A DNA stretch of 64,000 nt, taken from Streptomyces broussonetiae (GTDB lineage Bacteria; Actinomycetota; Actinomycetes; Streptomycetales; Streptomycetaceae). The stretch lies in the NCBI RefSeq assembly GCF_009796285.1, contig NZ_CP047020.1, positions 372,001-436,000 of the forward strand, in the 5' to 3' direction. The translations under genes and the position numbers were made by a program. Under the pieces are notes generated by a model. The model was not told the DNA's origin and searched no databases. It worked only from the letters and a program-made list of their open reading frames with translations. Positions 56,149-64,000 of the stretch are shown here, one piece after another. Position 1 is the stretch's first letter; each line of letters opens with the position of its first letter.

Positions 56149-56826
56149 TCAGGTCAGTCCGAGCTTGCTCAACGCGGTGGTCCAGTCGGTGACGATCGCC
56201 TGCTGCGCCGCCCTCAGTGTGACCCTGCCGGAACAGACCGCAGTGTGGAGCTTCGTCTCCACCGGGTCCTTCAGGTTGTTCACCCCGGAGCCCGGCTTGT
56301 GGCCCGGGTCCGGCGGCTCCACCCACAGGTTGCGGGCGTCGTTCGGGTCGCCACCGAGCTCGAGGCTGATGTCGTGGTCCTCCTCGGCGTCCCCGAGACT
56401 GCCGGTGTAGCCGTAGGAGGCGGCGTTCAGCTACTTCTCCTTCCCGGTGACCGCCGCCGACGGCCGGATGCCCTTGGTGTAGCCGCCCTTGCGGCAGATC
56501 GTCTGCGCCAGATTCGCCTGCGTCACCGTCGGCGACGTCGCACCCGGCGTGCACTTCAGGTCCAGCAGCGGCTCGCCCTTCTCGTACCGGTAGTGACAGC
56601 TGCCCGCGGGCGGCTGCTACTGCACCGTGTACGTCTTCTGCGGCCCCGCACCCACCGGGATCTCCCCCACCGAACCTGCGGCTGGGGCCGAACCCGACGG
56701 CCCGGCAGCCGACGCACCGTTCTTCTCCGCCGCACCGCCACCGGAATGCGTTCCGGAAGACGAACACCCCGCCAGCGCAAGGCAGGACAGCGCCACCAAC
56801 GGAACAGCGCGACACAACACACTCAT
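56149..56826 (-). pseudogene. Lipoprotein gene with two in-frame amber codons
   Basis: One uninterrupted frame of 226 codons except for TAG at 56617 and a second TAG after VTGKEK (near 56432). Lipobox LALAGCSSSG with a signal peptide, then a Ser/Gly linker. The body reads GSCHYRYEKGEPLLDLKCTP, TQANLAQTICRKGGYTKGIR, AASYGYTGSLGDAEEDHDIS, LGGDPNDARNLWVEPPDPGH, a wall-exposed domain. Both stops lie where CAG (Gln) would fit, so two C-to-T changes explain them. Function unknown. Confidence 0.7.
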
Positions 56827-57101
56827 GACGTGCCCTCACGGACGAGCAGCAGCTGAGCAGATGCTCCCCCACTCCCGCGCCCGGCTACTCCTCGAGGCAG
56901 CGGCGCATAGGTGCACGCCTGGTCACGCAGCCGAGTCCGGCGAGCACGGCAGGTTCGGCACACCTACGCAAACCGCTGAGGATGTGCAGTCACCACTGAG
57001 CCTCCGCCTACTTGAAATCGCTGGTGAACGGGCTGGTGTGACTGGTGCTCGGAGTGCGCTCACGCTGGTTGTGGGCGGCTGTCTGCGGAGTAGATCGTCT
57101 G

Positions 57102-57541
57102 TCAGCGGTTGACTTCGAGGTTCGTCATGACGAGCAGAGCGCGCACGAGCTGGGTGGCGCGGGCGGGATCGGTGCGGCGCCCGGTGAGGGTCATGACTGC
57201 TTTTCCCCCAATGTCGGCATTGCGTGACGGCTCGTCAGTGCAGGTGACGGGCCGTTTCGGCTTGTTCTCGCGGCCGTCCGCCCCAGCTCGCGTTCCCCGA
57301 ACAGATCCTGGCCACCGTGCTCCATCGGTGGGTCGCCGTGGCCGGGGAACCGCTCTCCGTACTCCTTCGGCAGCAGCCGGACCGCGATGCACCGCACCCC
57401 GTGGAGGGAGAGCGAGAGACCGTCCAGGGCAAGGTGGCAGCGCATGTGCGCAGAGCCGAACCGGCCGTCTCGGCCGTGGACGAGGCCCGATTCCAGCCAG
57501 TACCCGTAGGTAATGGTATGTGAGGTCCGCTCGGGGGGCAT
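57102..57541 (-). pseudogene. Hypothetical protein with one frameshift
   Basis: From ATG 57541: PPERTSHTITYGYWLESGLV, GSAHMRCHLALDGLSLSLHG, VRCIAVRLLPKEYGERFPGH, DLFGE; a shift near 57285 then gives GADGRENKPKRPVTCTDEPS, TDPARATQLVRALLVMTNLE. Read together it is ~147 residues with coding character. No family recognised. Its start codon overlaps that of the divergent gene at 57540. From 56827 to 57101 I see no gene. Confidence 0.4.
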
Positions 57542-57863
57542 GATCGCGGTCGTGATCCGCGAAGACATGACCCGCTGCTTGAGGTGGGAGATCCAGATGC
57601 ACGAGCCGTTCAGCCGCGTATGGATCTGCAAAGACTACGGCCGCGCGACAACCGGCGCGGACCCCGCCGAGTGGGGTCGGACCGTCCTGGCCGCATACCT
57701 TGCCGAGCGGCCCACCAGGGGTGAAACGTTCCGTGTCATCGTCCGCACGGACAACGGCAGCCAGTCCATCACCACACCCAGTCAACTCACGGGCCCTGGC
57801 TGGACGGCAGACCCCGCCATCCGCCAAGCCCTGCCGGGCTATCTCCGGGGCGCCCTCGCCTGA
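57540..57863 (+). CDS. Hypothetical protein
   Basis: 107 residues: MIAVVIREDMTRCLRWEIQM, DYGRATTGADPAEWGRTVLA, AYLAERPTRGETFRVIVRTD. The start after CTCGGGGGGC is plausible. Compact, soluble-looking, no family recognised. Confidence 0.4.
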   Translation: MIAVVIREDMTRCLRWEIQMHEPFSRVWICKDYGRATTGADPAEWGRTVLAAYLAERPTRGETFRVIVRTDNGSQSITTPSQLTGPGWTADPAIRQALPGYLRGALA

Positions 57864-57873
57864 CCGCGGCAAG

Positions 57874-57888
57874 CCCCCCCCCCCCCCC
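57874..57888 (+). repeat. Run of 15 C
   Basis: A C15 homopolymer 10 bases after the stop of the gene at 57540. It is the longest single-base run noticed in the window. It lies between genes, so slippage would not change a protein. Confidence 0.9.
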
Positions 57889-58111
57889 GAGGCCGCCGCC
57901 GTTGGCACAGCCGTGCTGCGCACCATTGGGATCAGGCGGCCCTGGACGGAAGGGCGCTGCACCGGGCTGCGGCCCGGCTGTTGGTGTGATCGGTGCCGCA
58001 GTGAGCGCCCGTGTCGCTGACGATCTGCGGGCAGGACAGCCGGGAGGGGAGCTGCCCGGTGGTGAGGCCCACGGCTTGTAGGGCGCCGTCGACGAGGTGG
58101 GAGTCGAATAC

Positions 58112-58363
58112 TCAGCCGCCACCCTTCACCATCACGTACAGGGTTTTGTGCGTGCCGGTGGCGGCGAGTTCTTTGACCATGTTCCGGTAGGCGAGGTGGA
58201 GGTAGCCGCCGGCAGCCGGCGTGACGGTGACCGTGTAGAGGCCGTGGTGCAGGCAGACGGCGGTGATCTCGGCCCGCTCACCACCGGTGGCGTGCACGCG
58301 GGTGCGCTCGGCGTGCTTCTCGGCCCAGCCGCTACCGGAGGCCGAGCACGGGACGCCATCCAA
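58112..58363 (-). CDS. Hypothetical small protein
   Basis: About 83 residues: ERTRVHATGGERAEITAVCL, HHGLYTVTVTPAAGGYLHLA, YRNMVKELAATGTHKTLYVM. The second half has clear coding character; the start is uncertain and may be truncated (the frame upstream is short). No family recognised. Confidence 0.45.
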   Translation of the reverse strand: MDGVPCSASGSGWAEKHAERTRVHATGGERAEITAVCLHHGLYTVTVTPAAGGYLHLAYRNMVKELAATGTHKTLYVMVKGGG

Positions 58364-58437
58364 CGGCCTGCTCGAAGGCCTTCGTCAGTCCTCGCTTCTG
58401 TCTGCCCTCACGGCTGTACGTGGCATCTCCCGGCGGC

Positions 58438-59679
58438 TCAGTCACCCAAGTGCCGTTGCCGTCCTTTTCCTCCTGTCCCGTCATTGTGCTTGCCTGACCA
58501 CTCGCCGCTCTTGTCGCCGCCGCGCTCCGGCCTGGGTGACGTCATGGCGGACGGAGGGGCAGGCGACGGCGTCGTGGCAGGGGTCCGTCCGGCGGGTGTT
58601 GGTGCGATGTGCGTGGGTGAGCGAGAGGCTGGAGACGTAGGTGTCGTGGCGCCGGAATTGAGCGAGGCGCCGAGGGCGGTGGCGCCGGCGAACAGCGCGA
58701 GGCCGGCGCCGCCGAGAACGGCTTTGGAGGCCAGTTTGCGGCGACTGCCGGAGTGGGAGTGGATGCCCGCGCCGGATTCACCGGCGTGCGGGGCTGAAGG
58801 CGATGGAATTGCCGGGGCGGGCATGAGGGAGGTGCCGTCGGGCTCGGCCGGCCGCGGCGTTCCGCCCTGCGCGGCCAGCCAGGCGGCTGCCTGCTCGGCG
58901 GTGGGCCGGTGGGCCGGGTCCTTCGCGAGCATGCGCAGCACGTAGTCGGAGAGAGGCTGCGGTATGCCGAGGTGCAGGCGGTCGGGCGGTTGTGGTGTGG
59001 CACTGACGTGCTGCTGGACCGCGGCCAGTGACGTGGCTCCAGTGAACGGGGGCCGCCCGGTGAGCAGTTCGTACAGGACACAACCGAGGGAGTAGACGTC
59101 GGACGCGGGCTGCGCGGGGCGGCCCAACGCGCGTTCGGGAGCCAGGTAGTCGGCGGTGCCGATGATCTTGCCTGTGGCGGTCAGGCCGCTGGCGGCCTCC
59201 TCGGCGAAGCGTGCGATGCCGAAGTCGGTGATCTTCACCGTGCGGTCGGTGGTCAGCATCACGTTCGCGGGTTTGACGTCCCGGTGAACCACGCCCTGCT
59301 GGTGTGCCGCGCAGAGGCCGGCGGCCGCCTGGGCCGTGATGGCCGCCGCCTCAGCCGGCGCCAGAACGCGGCGCAGGGAGCGTTCCTGGGCCAGGTTCCG
59401 GCCGTCGACGAGTTCCATGACCAGGTGGGGCTGGTCATGGTGGGAGCCGAAGTCGTACATGCCCACGACGTTGGGGTGGTTGAGCCGACCCGCGATCTGC
59501 GCCTCCAGGCGGAATCGCTCGGCGTCCTCCGCCTCCTGGGCATGCAGCAGTTTGACGGCCACGGGCCGCCCGAGGAGGTGGTCACGGGCCCGCCACACCT
59601 CGCCCATCGCGCCGCGTCCCAGCAGCTCCTGCAGCTCATAGCGGTCCGCCAGCAGACCCTGCACACCCACCCCGATCAT
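58438..59679 (-). CDS. Ser/Thr protein kinase (PknB type)
   Basis: 413 residues. Kinase domain 14-275: glycine loop LLGRGAMGEVW, Lys43 in PVAVKLL, catalytic HRDVKPANVML, DFGIARF, APERALG. A Pro/Ser linker, one TM helix near 325-345 (AVLGGAGLALFAGATALGAS) and a low-complexity outside tail without PASTA repeats. ATG at 59679 chosen: the kinase fold starts at RYELQELLG and the frame upstream is arginine-rich. Confidence 0.92.
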   Translation of the reverse strand: MIGVGVQGLLADRYELQELLGRGAMGEVWRARDHLLGRPVAVKLLHAQEAEDAERFRLEAQIAGRLNHPNVVGMYDFGSHHDQPHLVMELVDGRNLAQERSLRRVLAPAEAAAITAQAAAGLCAAHQQGVVHRDVKPANVMLTTDRTVKITDFGIARFAEEAASGLTATGKIIGTADYLAPERALGRPAQPASDVYSLGCVLYELLTGRPPFTGATSLAAVQQHVSATPQPPDRLHLGIPQPLSDYVLRMLAKDPAHRPTAEQAAAWLAAQGGTPRPAEPDGTSLMPAPAIPSPSAPHAGESGAGIHSHSGSRRKLASKAVLGGAGLALFAGATALGASLNSGATTPTSPASRSPTHIAPTPAGRTPATTPSPAPPSAMTSPRPERGGDKSGEWSGKHNDGTGGKGRQRHLGD

Positions 59680-60340
59680 CGTGTTGCTCGTTGTTCCCCC
59701 GCGCCCGGTGGTTCGCAGTCCTGGTTGCCGAAACCGACGCGCACTCCCTCTCGGACCGGGCGCCGGGGTGCGCATGGGGCAGGCAGACAACGGGGGTTCA
59801 CCCGCCTGCCCCTCATTGCGCGACTACCCGCTCAGAATTTGGGGGCGAGCAGGTGCCACGAGGCCCCTGGGTCCCAGGAACCACTCCTACAGCGCACCGG
59901 AGTGCCGGGCCGTCGCACCCCTGGAGCACCCAACACCACCCGACTCTCGGGGCTGTAGGAGCGGGGCAGGCCCGGCACGGGGGGAACCGAACCTGCCCCA
60001 GCACGTCGGCGCCTGCAGAGCCTCCCCCTGGAGGATGGGCGCCATGACCCCGCACGGGGTCACTTCCAACAGCGCGCCGCAGGTCAGGAATGTCACAGGG
60101 AAATGGGTACCGTTGCGAGACCAACAACTCTGTGAAGGAGCGCCATGTTCTCCTGCATAACTTGGTCACGAATCACGCGAGCACCGGCAGTCGGGGGCTG
60201 TTGCGGTACCCGAATCGCTCTCACCCATTCCGTCCGGAAAATTGCCCCGACGTGCGAACATGCGGCCAGGTTCCCATACAGGCAGCCATACTCGGGACAT
60301 CACGGACGCCGGCGTAGCGCTGCAGTGCACGCGGATTACT
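59680..60340. other. Region without a convincing gene
   Basis: Several short frames, none clear. One ATG at 60145 has a good GAAGGAG site and a 74-codon frame, but its composition (Arg/His-rich, no conserved look) does not persuade. The stretch holds the hairpin at 59776-59812. Confidence 0.5.
59776..59812. terminator. Hairpin upstream of the kinase gene
   Basis: GGGGCAGGC and its complement separated by 19 bases. It could stop transcription entering the kinase promoter region. Confidence 0.35.
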
Positions 60341-60622
60341 TCACGCTGGGCTTTTCATCCACGCGATGAGCCGCGTCCACCAGCCATCCTTTGACCGGCC
60401 CGCCGAACCGTCCACGCCTCGAGGAATGCGTCGCACCGCCCCGCCCGGCCGGCCCGGCTCCGTTCGAGTCACCGACTCCCCTGCCGGTGCGGGGTTGCGC
60501 TCCGCCGACTCGCACCTGCATCGGTGAGGTGTCGGCACGTCGGCGAGCACATGCTCCACGTGTCTCCCACAGCCCTCATAGGTCACCTTCCGGCACGACT
60601 GGCAGACAGCACGTCGGCACAT
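60341..60622 (-). CDS. Small zinc-ribbon-like protein
   Basis: 93 residues. N-terminal Cys cluster CRRAVCQSCRKVTYEGCGRH, VEHVLADVPTPHRCRCE, suited to bind zinc. A variable Pro/Gly middle leads to the tail GWWTRLIAWMKSPA. That tail resembles GWWARFTEWMGGPA at the end of the protein at 61035. This N-terminal family is common as a small conserved protein of Streptomyces; role unknown. Confidence 0.8.
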   Translation of the reverse strand: MCRRAVCQSCRKVTYEGCGRHVEHVLADVPTPHRCRCESAERNPAPAGESVTRTEPGRPGGAVRRIPRGVDGSAGRSKDGWWTRLIAWMKSPA

Positions 60623-61034
60623 GATTCCCCTTCCTCGGCGCCCTCATTAACGGACCAGTAATATCAACAGTTTCGTCACGGCCGAATTCACATTTTCGCC
60701 ACAACCAACCCCTGTCCGTGCACTGTCTCCACGAACAACTGACTCCCGCCGACAGAAAGAACAGCCAAGAGGGTGCATAACGCCCCGATATGGCATGGCG
60801 TACCTCACTCAGCGATGTCAAGCGGTCACGTCCGGAATCCCCCTGAAGTTGCTCGGAACACCGAAACAATGGTTCCATCTCGCCCGGTCGAGAAAGGAAG
60901 GCACTGCTCCGCATCGTGACAGGCCATCACCGCGCCCATTGAGATGGTCGACCCGGGCGCGGCGAGGGCGAGAGACCGAGAACGGCAACCGCCCTCACGG
61001 AACGGGTGGTGTGCGCCGGTCAGAAGGGAGCAAC
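60623..61034. other. Divergent intergenic region, AT-richer
   Basis: About 410 bases between two genes that face away from each other (60622 minus, 61035 plus). It contains AT-rich patches (60650-60720) suited to promoters. No gene seen. Confidence 0.5.
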
Positions 61035-61568
61035 GTGAGTTGCTCGCACGCCCCAGGATGCCCCCTTTTCCCCTTGCTCAGGGCGAGCTTGCAGGGTTGG
61101 CGCGACTACTACTGCGACAGCGAGGACCAGTGGCTCGGCTGTGCGCGCTACCAGGTGTCACTCACCGGCGAGCGTGTGCCGATCAGCCTGCTGCCCAACG
61201 GAGCCCGCGCACGGCACCTTGAAGACACACCCACCGGCCAGGACCGGTCCGGCGCCGCCGACCCGGTGCAGGAACCCCAGCAGGCCCCTCCATCACAACA
61301 CAACCCCTGGCCGCCGCAGAGCGCGACCTGGTCGCAGCCGGCATCTGCCTGGCCACCAGAGCCGTCAGAACCAGTGGCCGCGACACCCGAGGCCATGGCT
61401 CAGTTCCGGGCGGCATCTCCGACGATACCGGTCTCGCACTACCGACCGTCACCACCGCCACCGTTTCCCCAGCCTCCAGACCACCCATCTCGGCACACGG
61501 AGCATGGACCCGACTCAAAGCGCGGCTGGTGGGCTCGATTCACCGAATGGATGGGAGGCCCCGCATGA
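61035..61568 (+). CDS. Cys-rich N-domain protein with GWWxRF tail
   Basis: 177 residues. N-terminal ~60 residues with conserved look: HAPGCPLFPLLRASLQGWRD, YYCDSEDQWLGCARYQVSLT. A long Pro/Gln/Ser linker, then GWWARFTEWMGGPA. GTG start after AGGGAGCAAC. Its TGA overlaps the ATG of the YeeE-like gene, so it leads a three-gene operon with sulfur-transport proteins. Function unknown; the link to sulfur transport is by position only. Confidence 0.7.
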   Translation: MSCSHAPGCPLFPLLRASLQGWRDYYCDSEDQWLGCARYQVSLTGERVPISLLPNGARARHLEDTPTGQDRSGAADPVQEPQQAPPSQHNPWPPQSATWSQPASAWPPEPSEPVAATPEAMAQFRAASPTIPVSHYRPSPPPPFPQPPDHPSRHTEHGPDSKRGWWARFTEWMGGPA

Positions 61569-62221
61569 GCGGCTACTGGCCCTGGTGGGCCGGCGCTGCC
61601 GGGCTCGCTCTGATCACCATCAACTACACCCTCGCCACGGACCGGTCTTTCGGGGTGTCGTCCGCGTGGGACCGCGTGTTGCACTGGCGCAGGGAACGCC
61701 GCCTCGAGCGGATGGACGAGGAGTTCACCGACGAGCGTGCCCTGGCTGACGCTCTCGCCGCAGCCACAGCGGAGCACTTCGGCACCAGCCCCGCCGCACC
61801 CACCGTGCCGTCTGCTCCGCACGGGACACCGCAACTGCCCGAGACGGACGCCGAACCGACGGTGCGTGAGGACACCTCGGTCACGGGCCAGGCCCCTGCC
61901 CCGCTGGCCACCCAGGCTGCCCTGCTGGTATCGATCTTCTTCGGCGGACTGATCGCCGCGGTCACCTCCGGGCGGTTCCACCTCCGCTTCGACATGGGCC
62001 CGGGATTCAGGAACGTGGTCACCGCCGATCCGACCACCATGGTCGTCCTGCTGTTCGTCGGAGGCGTGCTGGTCGGCTTCGGCACCCGGCTGGCCGGCGG
62101 GTGCAGCTCCGGCCACGGACTCAGCGGCTGCGGCCGTCTGCGCCCGGTCAGCCTGGTTGCGACCGCCGTGTTCTTCGGCACCGCCGTCGCGGTGTCGTTC
62201 CTGCTGTGGAAGGTGATCTGA
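61565..62221 (+). CDS. YeeE/YedE-family transporter, long partner
   Basis: 218 residues. One TM at the start (WPWWAGAAGLALITINYTL), a hydrophilic segment, then three TM helices with the family signature RLAGGCSSGHGLSGCGRL. YeeE/YedE proteins carry thiosulfate or related sulfur compounds; the Cys in GCSSGHG takes part. Overlaps the next gene by one base (TGATG). Confidence 0.85.
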   Translation: MSGYWPWWAGAAGLALITINYTLATDRSFGVSSAWDRVLHWRRERRLERMDEEFTDERALADALAAATAEHFGTSPAAPTVPSAPHGTPQLPETDAEPTVREDTSVTGQAPAPLATQAALLVSIFFGGLIAAVTSGRFHLRFDMGPGFRNVVTADPTTMVVLLFVGGVLVGFGTRLAGGCSSGHGLSGCGRLRPVSLVATAVFFGTAVAVSFLLWKVI

Positions 62222-62637
62222 TGCGTACCCGGGGTGCGATTCTCGTGGCCAACATCCTCACCGGCCTCACTCTCGGCTACACCGTCTCCAACATCGGCTT
62301 CGGCGACTACACCGAGCTGAACCGCATGTTCACCTTCCAGGACCTGCGCATGCTCCTGTCCTTCGCCGGCGCCGTCGTGATCATCGTCTGCGCATTCGCC
62401 CTGCTGCGGGTCCCCCGCATCCCCGGGCGCATCCACGCCGGCGTGGTCCCCGGCGCAGTCCTGTTCGGTACCGGATGGGCGATCTCCGGCGGCTGCCCGG
62501 CAATACCGATCGTCCAGGTCGCCGGCGGATACCTGCCCGCGCTGGTCACCATCCTCGGCGTCACCGTCGGTATCCGGCTGTGCCGCTGGGCCAACGCCCG
62601 CTACTTCCACCTCGACCGCGGCTCCTGCGGACTGTAA
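62221..62637 (+). CDS. YeeE/YedE-family transporter, short partner
   Basis: 138 residues, four TM helices, signature GTGWAISGGCPAIPIVQVAGG. Works with the longer half; together they equal one full-length YeeE. Last gene of the operon. Confidence 0.88.
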   Translation: MRTRGAILVANILTGLTLGYTVSNIGFGDYTELNRMFTFQDLRMLLSFAGAVVIIVCAFALLRVPRIPGRIHAGVVPGAVLFGTGWAISGGCPAIPIVQVAGGYLPALVTILGVTVGIRLCRWANARYFHLDRGSCGL

Positions 62638-62926
62638 CCAAGAACGCCCACCGACACGGCCCGCCACAGAAGCGGCCCTCCTTTGACGAGCGCGACCGCG
62701 CACTCCCCGCAGCCGGACGCGGACTCGCGGAGTGGAGGCAGACGCGGGCCTGGCAGCCGGTCATTCGCAGTGGTCCGGCCGGGCCCGGGGACGGAGTGCC
62801 ACGGAAGCTCGGGACGCCCCCGATGGGCCCCGGCACCTTCTACGCCGACCACCGTGACTCACAAGCCCACGCAGGCACCACCCCGAGGTCAGCGGGGCGG
62901 TGCCTGTCTCACGGTGCTGTCGGGCC
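62638..62926. other. No gene seen
   Basis: A weak plus-strand frame (SFDERDRALPAAGRGLAEWR) may be an old gene fragment. The rest has no coding character. Confidence 0.4.
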
Positions 62927-63103
62927 TCAGGCCGTCTCGGCCTCGACCGCATGTCGTTCTTGTTCCTGGTCGAAGTGCAGCTCGACGGCGTCCCCCTTCT
63001 GCAACCCCAGGCCCTCGCTGGGATTCAGGAGGTCGCCGACGGTGAAGTCCAGCACGGGCCCACCTTCATCATCTCGGATCTTCCCCTGCATCCGGTCCCA
63101 CAC
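62927..63103 (-). CDS. Small protein, possibly OB-fold
   Basis: 58 residues: VWDRMQGKIRDDEGGPVLDF, TVGDLLNPSEGLGLQKGDAV, ELHFDQEQERHAVEAETA. GTG start 6 bases after GAGGAAGG. The short beta-type pattern and KGDAVELHFD recall cold-shock-like proteins, but the RNP motifs are absent. Too short to be judged by length alone. Confidence 0.55.
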   Translation of the reverse strand: MWDRMQGKIRDDEGGPVLDFTVGDLLNPSEGLGLQKGDAVELHFDQEQERHAVEAETA

Positions 63104-63251
63104 CTGGATCCTTCCTCAAGGCATGACCGTGTCTCCTTCTCTCGAAGATGCCGACAGGCCCCGAGTCACGGGTCGGGGCGCACTGGCCAGCGAACCCGAA
63201 CCCACGTGCGACAAACGGGTGACACCCGGCGCCAGAGTCGCGGCGGAGCAC

Positions 63252-63464
63252 TCAGTGCTCCCACACCTCCGGACCGCCGCCATGCCACTCGATCAGCGGA
63301 TGCTCCATCACATCCACCTCATCCACGCCTTCCAACCCGGCGCGCTGAAGGAACACGCTCAGATCGTGCAGGCTGTACGCCCTACCGAGGAACTCGGCGT
63401 CGACACGGACCTGCCGGCCACCGCCCTCACCGGGCGGATCCACGATCACGCGACGCTCAGCCAT
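63252..63464 (-). CDS. Small conserved-looking protein near cold-shock gene
   Basis: 70 residues: MAERRVIVDPPGEGGGRQVR, VDAEFLGRAYSLHDLSVFLQ, RAGLEGVDEVDVMEHPLIEW. Acidic, soluble. It starts ~280 bases from the divergent cold-shock gene. No family named. Confidence 0.7.
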   Translation of the reverse strand: MAERRVIVDPPGEGGGRQVRVDAEFLGRAYSLHDLSVFLQRAGLEGVDEVDVMEHPLIEWHGGGPEVWEH

Positions 63465-63741
63465 AGCCTCAGTCTCACCCAGCGCCAGGTGAGGCGCGCT
63501 TGGGGGACGGCTGCCAGTGGCGGCCGGTCACCCCACGGAACGCGTTCGTCGTGGTGCTTTCCGGCCGAGTGCCACCAGCCGGTGTAGCGTCGTCATCAGC
63601 AGTCGTGGTTCCGAAGTTCCGTTCGCCCGTGATCGCCATCGCGGGCGTTTTTGCTGTTCAACGCCTCTCCGGACCAGGGCGATCACCTCCGGGGCCGCAC
63701 GGTGCGGGACCCGACACGAGTCCCCTCGAAGGAGACAGCAC

Positions 63742-63945
63742 ATGGCCAAGGGCACTGTGAAGTGGTTCAACGCGGAAAAGGGCTTCGGCTTCATCGAGCA
63801 GGAAGGCGGCGGCCCGGACGTCTTCGCCCACTACTCGAACATCGCCGCCCAGGGCTTCCGCGAGCTCCAGGAGGGCCAGAAGGTCGAGTTCGACATCACG
63901 CAGGGCCCGAAGGGCCCGCAGGCCGAGAACATCCGCCCCGCGTAA
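63742..63945 (+). CDS. Cold-shock protein
   Basis: 67 residues, classic CspA size. [20 protein letters not shown] with RNP1 (KGFGFI) and RNP2-like VFAHYS. Binds single-stranded RNA and DNA as a chaperone. Strong GAAGGAGA site 7 bases before ATG. The long upstream gap may hold the leader usual for such genes. Confidence 0.95.
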   Translation: MAKGTVKWFNAEKGFGFIEQEGGGPDVFAHYSNIAAQGFRELQEGQKVEFDITQGPKGPQAENIRPA

Positions 63946-63956
63946 CGCCGAGCGCA

Positions 63957-63996
63957 AAGAGGCCCCAGCCGGGATACCCACCGGCTGGGGCTCTTT
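63957..63996 (+). terminator. Terminator after the cold-shock gene
   Basis: AAGAGGCCCCAGCCGG, 8-base loop, CCGGCTGGGGCTCTTT: a strong GC stem ending in CTTT, 11 bases after the stop. Confidence 0.85.
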
Positions 63997-64000
63997 CGGT

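Noticed and set aside
57874..57888. C15 tract as a phase-variation switch
   Set aside because: It lies after a stop codon and not within a promoter or frame that I can support.
58436..58447. CTCAGTCAC near 58440 as a fifth cassette end
   Set aside because: It is the coding end of the kinase gene and lacks the rest of the end motif.
60145..60369. 74-codon frame with a good ribosome-binding site
   Set aside because: The product is Arg/His-rich without conserved features and overlaps the end of a better gene on the other strand.

Overview
The DNA is very GC-rich, with actinomycete-style ribosome-binding sites and codon use. It carries remnants of the telomere genes tap and tpg, a cmlR-type chloramphenicol exporter and many Streptomyces-type transposons. 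It most likely comes from a Streptomyces linear replicon, either a chromosome arm near an end or a linear plasmid. No rRNA, tRNA, CRISPR array or housekeeping operon was seen. Many genes are split by frameshifts or in-frame stops. This could be true decay of a subtelomeric region, but indel errors in the assembly could add to it.

Layout. 0-2 kb: a decayed IS5-type element with a SUKH (SMI1/KNR4-like) passenger gene. 2-7 kb: an ABC exporter pair and a large secreted phosphoesterase. 7-10 kb: IS3, IS110 and integrase debris. 10.2-13.5 kb: a three-gene cassette (XRE regulator, aldo-keto reductase, alpha/beta hydrolase) bounded by inverted repeats. 14.3-18.5 kb: an MMPL transporter with a response regulator and sensor kinase. 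18.6-23.2 kb: a decayed telomere locus (gene X, tpg2, tpg1, tap), with a second inverted-repeat cassette (SLATT-like membrane protein) between the two tpg copies. 23.4-27.3 kb: a membrane-tethered XRE protein, a zeta-toxin locus and a STAND ATPase stub. 27.4-33.3 kb: an NmrA-like/TetR divergent pair, GNAT, IS1380, SDR and XRE.

33.3-37.5 kb is a nest of transposons: IS1380 relic, IS5 relics, an IS5-SUKH element with readable ends, another IS5, and a probable 5-prime fragment of a group II intron sitting inside an IS5 transposase gene. 37.5-42.9 kb: cmlR-like exporter, broken integrase, LysR/MFS divergent pair, GNAT. 42.9-53.3 kb: IS481, IS110 pieces around a secreted protein, a MazF-like toxin, IS256, an ISL3 element that carries a DUF4259 gene, and IS5 and IS21 relics. 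53.4-64 kb is calmer: an inositol-phosphatase-like gene, a GAF/PP2C phosphatase, a lipoprotein pseudogene with two amber codons, a Ser/Thr kinase, small proteins, a YeeE/YedE sulfur-transport pair and a cold-shock gene.

The strongest candidate for something undescribed is the pair of cassettes at 10186-13519 and 20180-20873. All four ends begin GTGACTGAGCGC and carry two tandem copies of CTGAGCGC-N3-RGTTGGC in inverted orientation. Neither cassette encodes a transposase. The small one has a near-perfect 7-bp flanking duplication. Both abut the 3-prime side of tpg or tpg-derived sequence.
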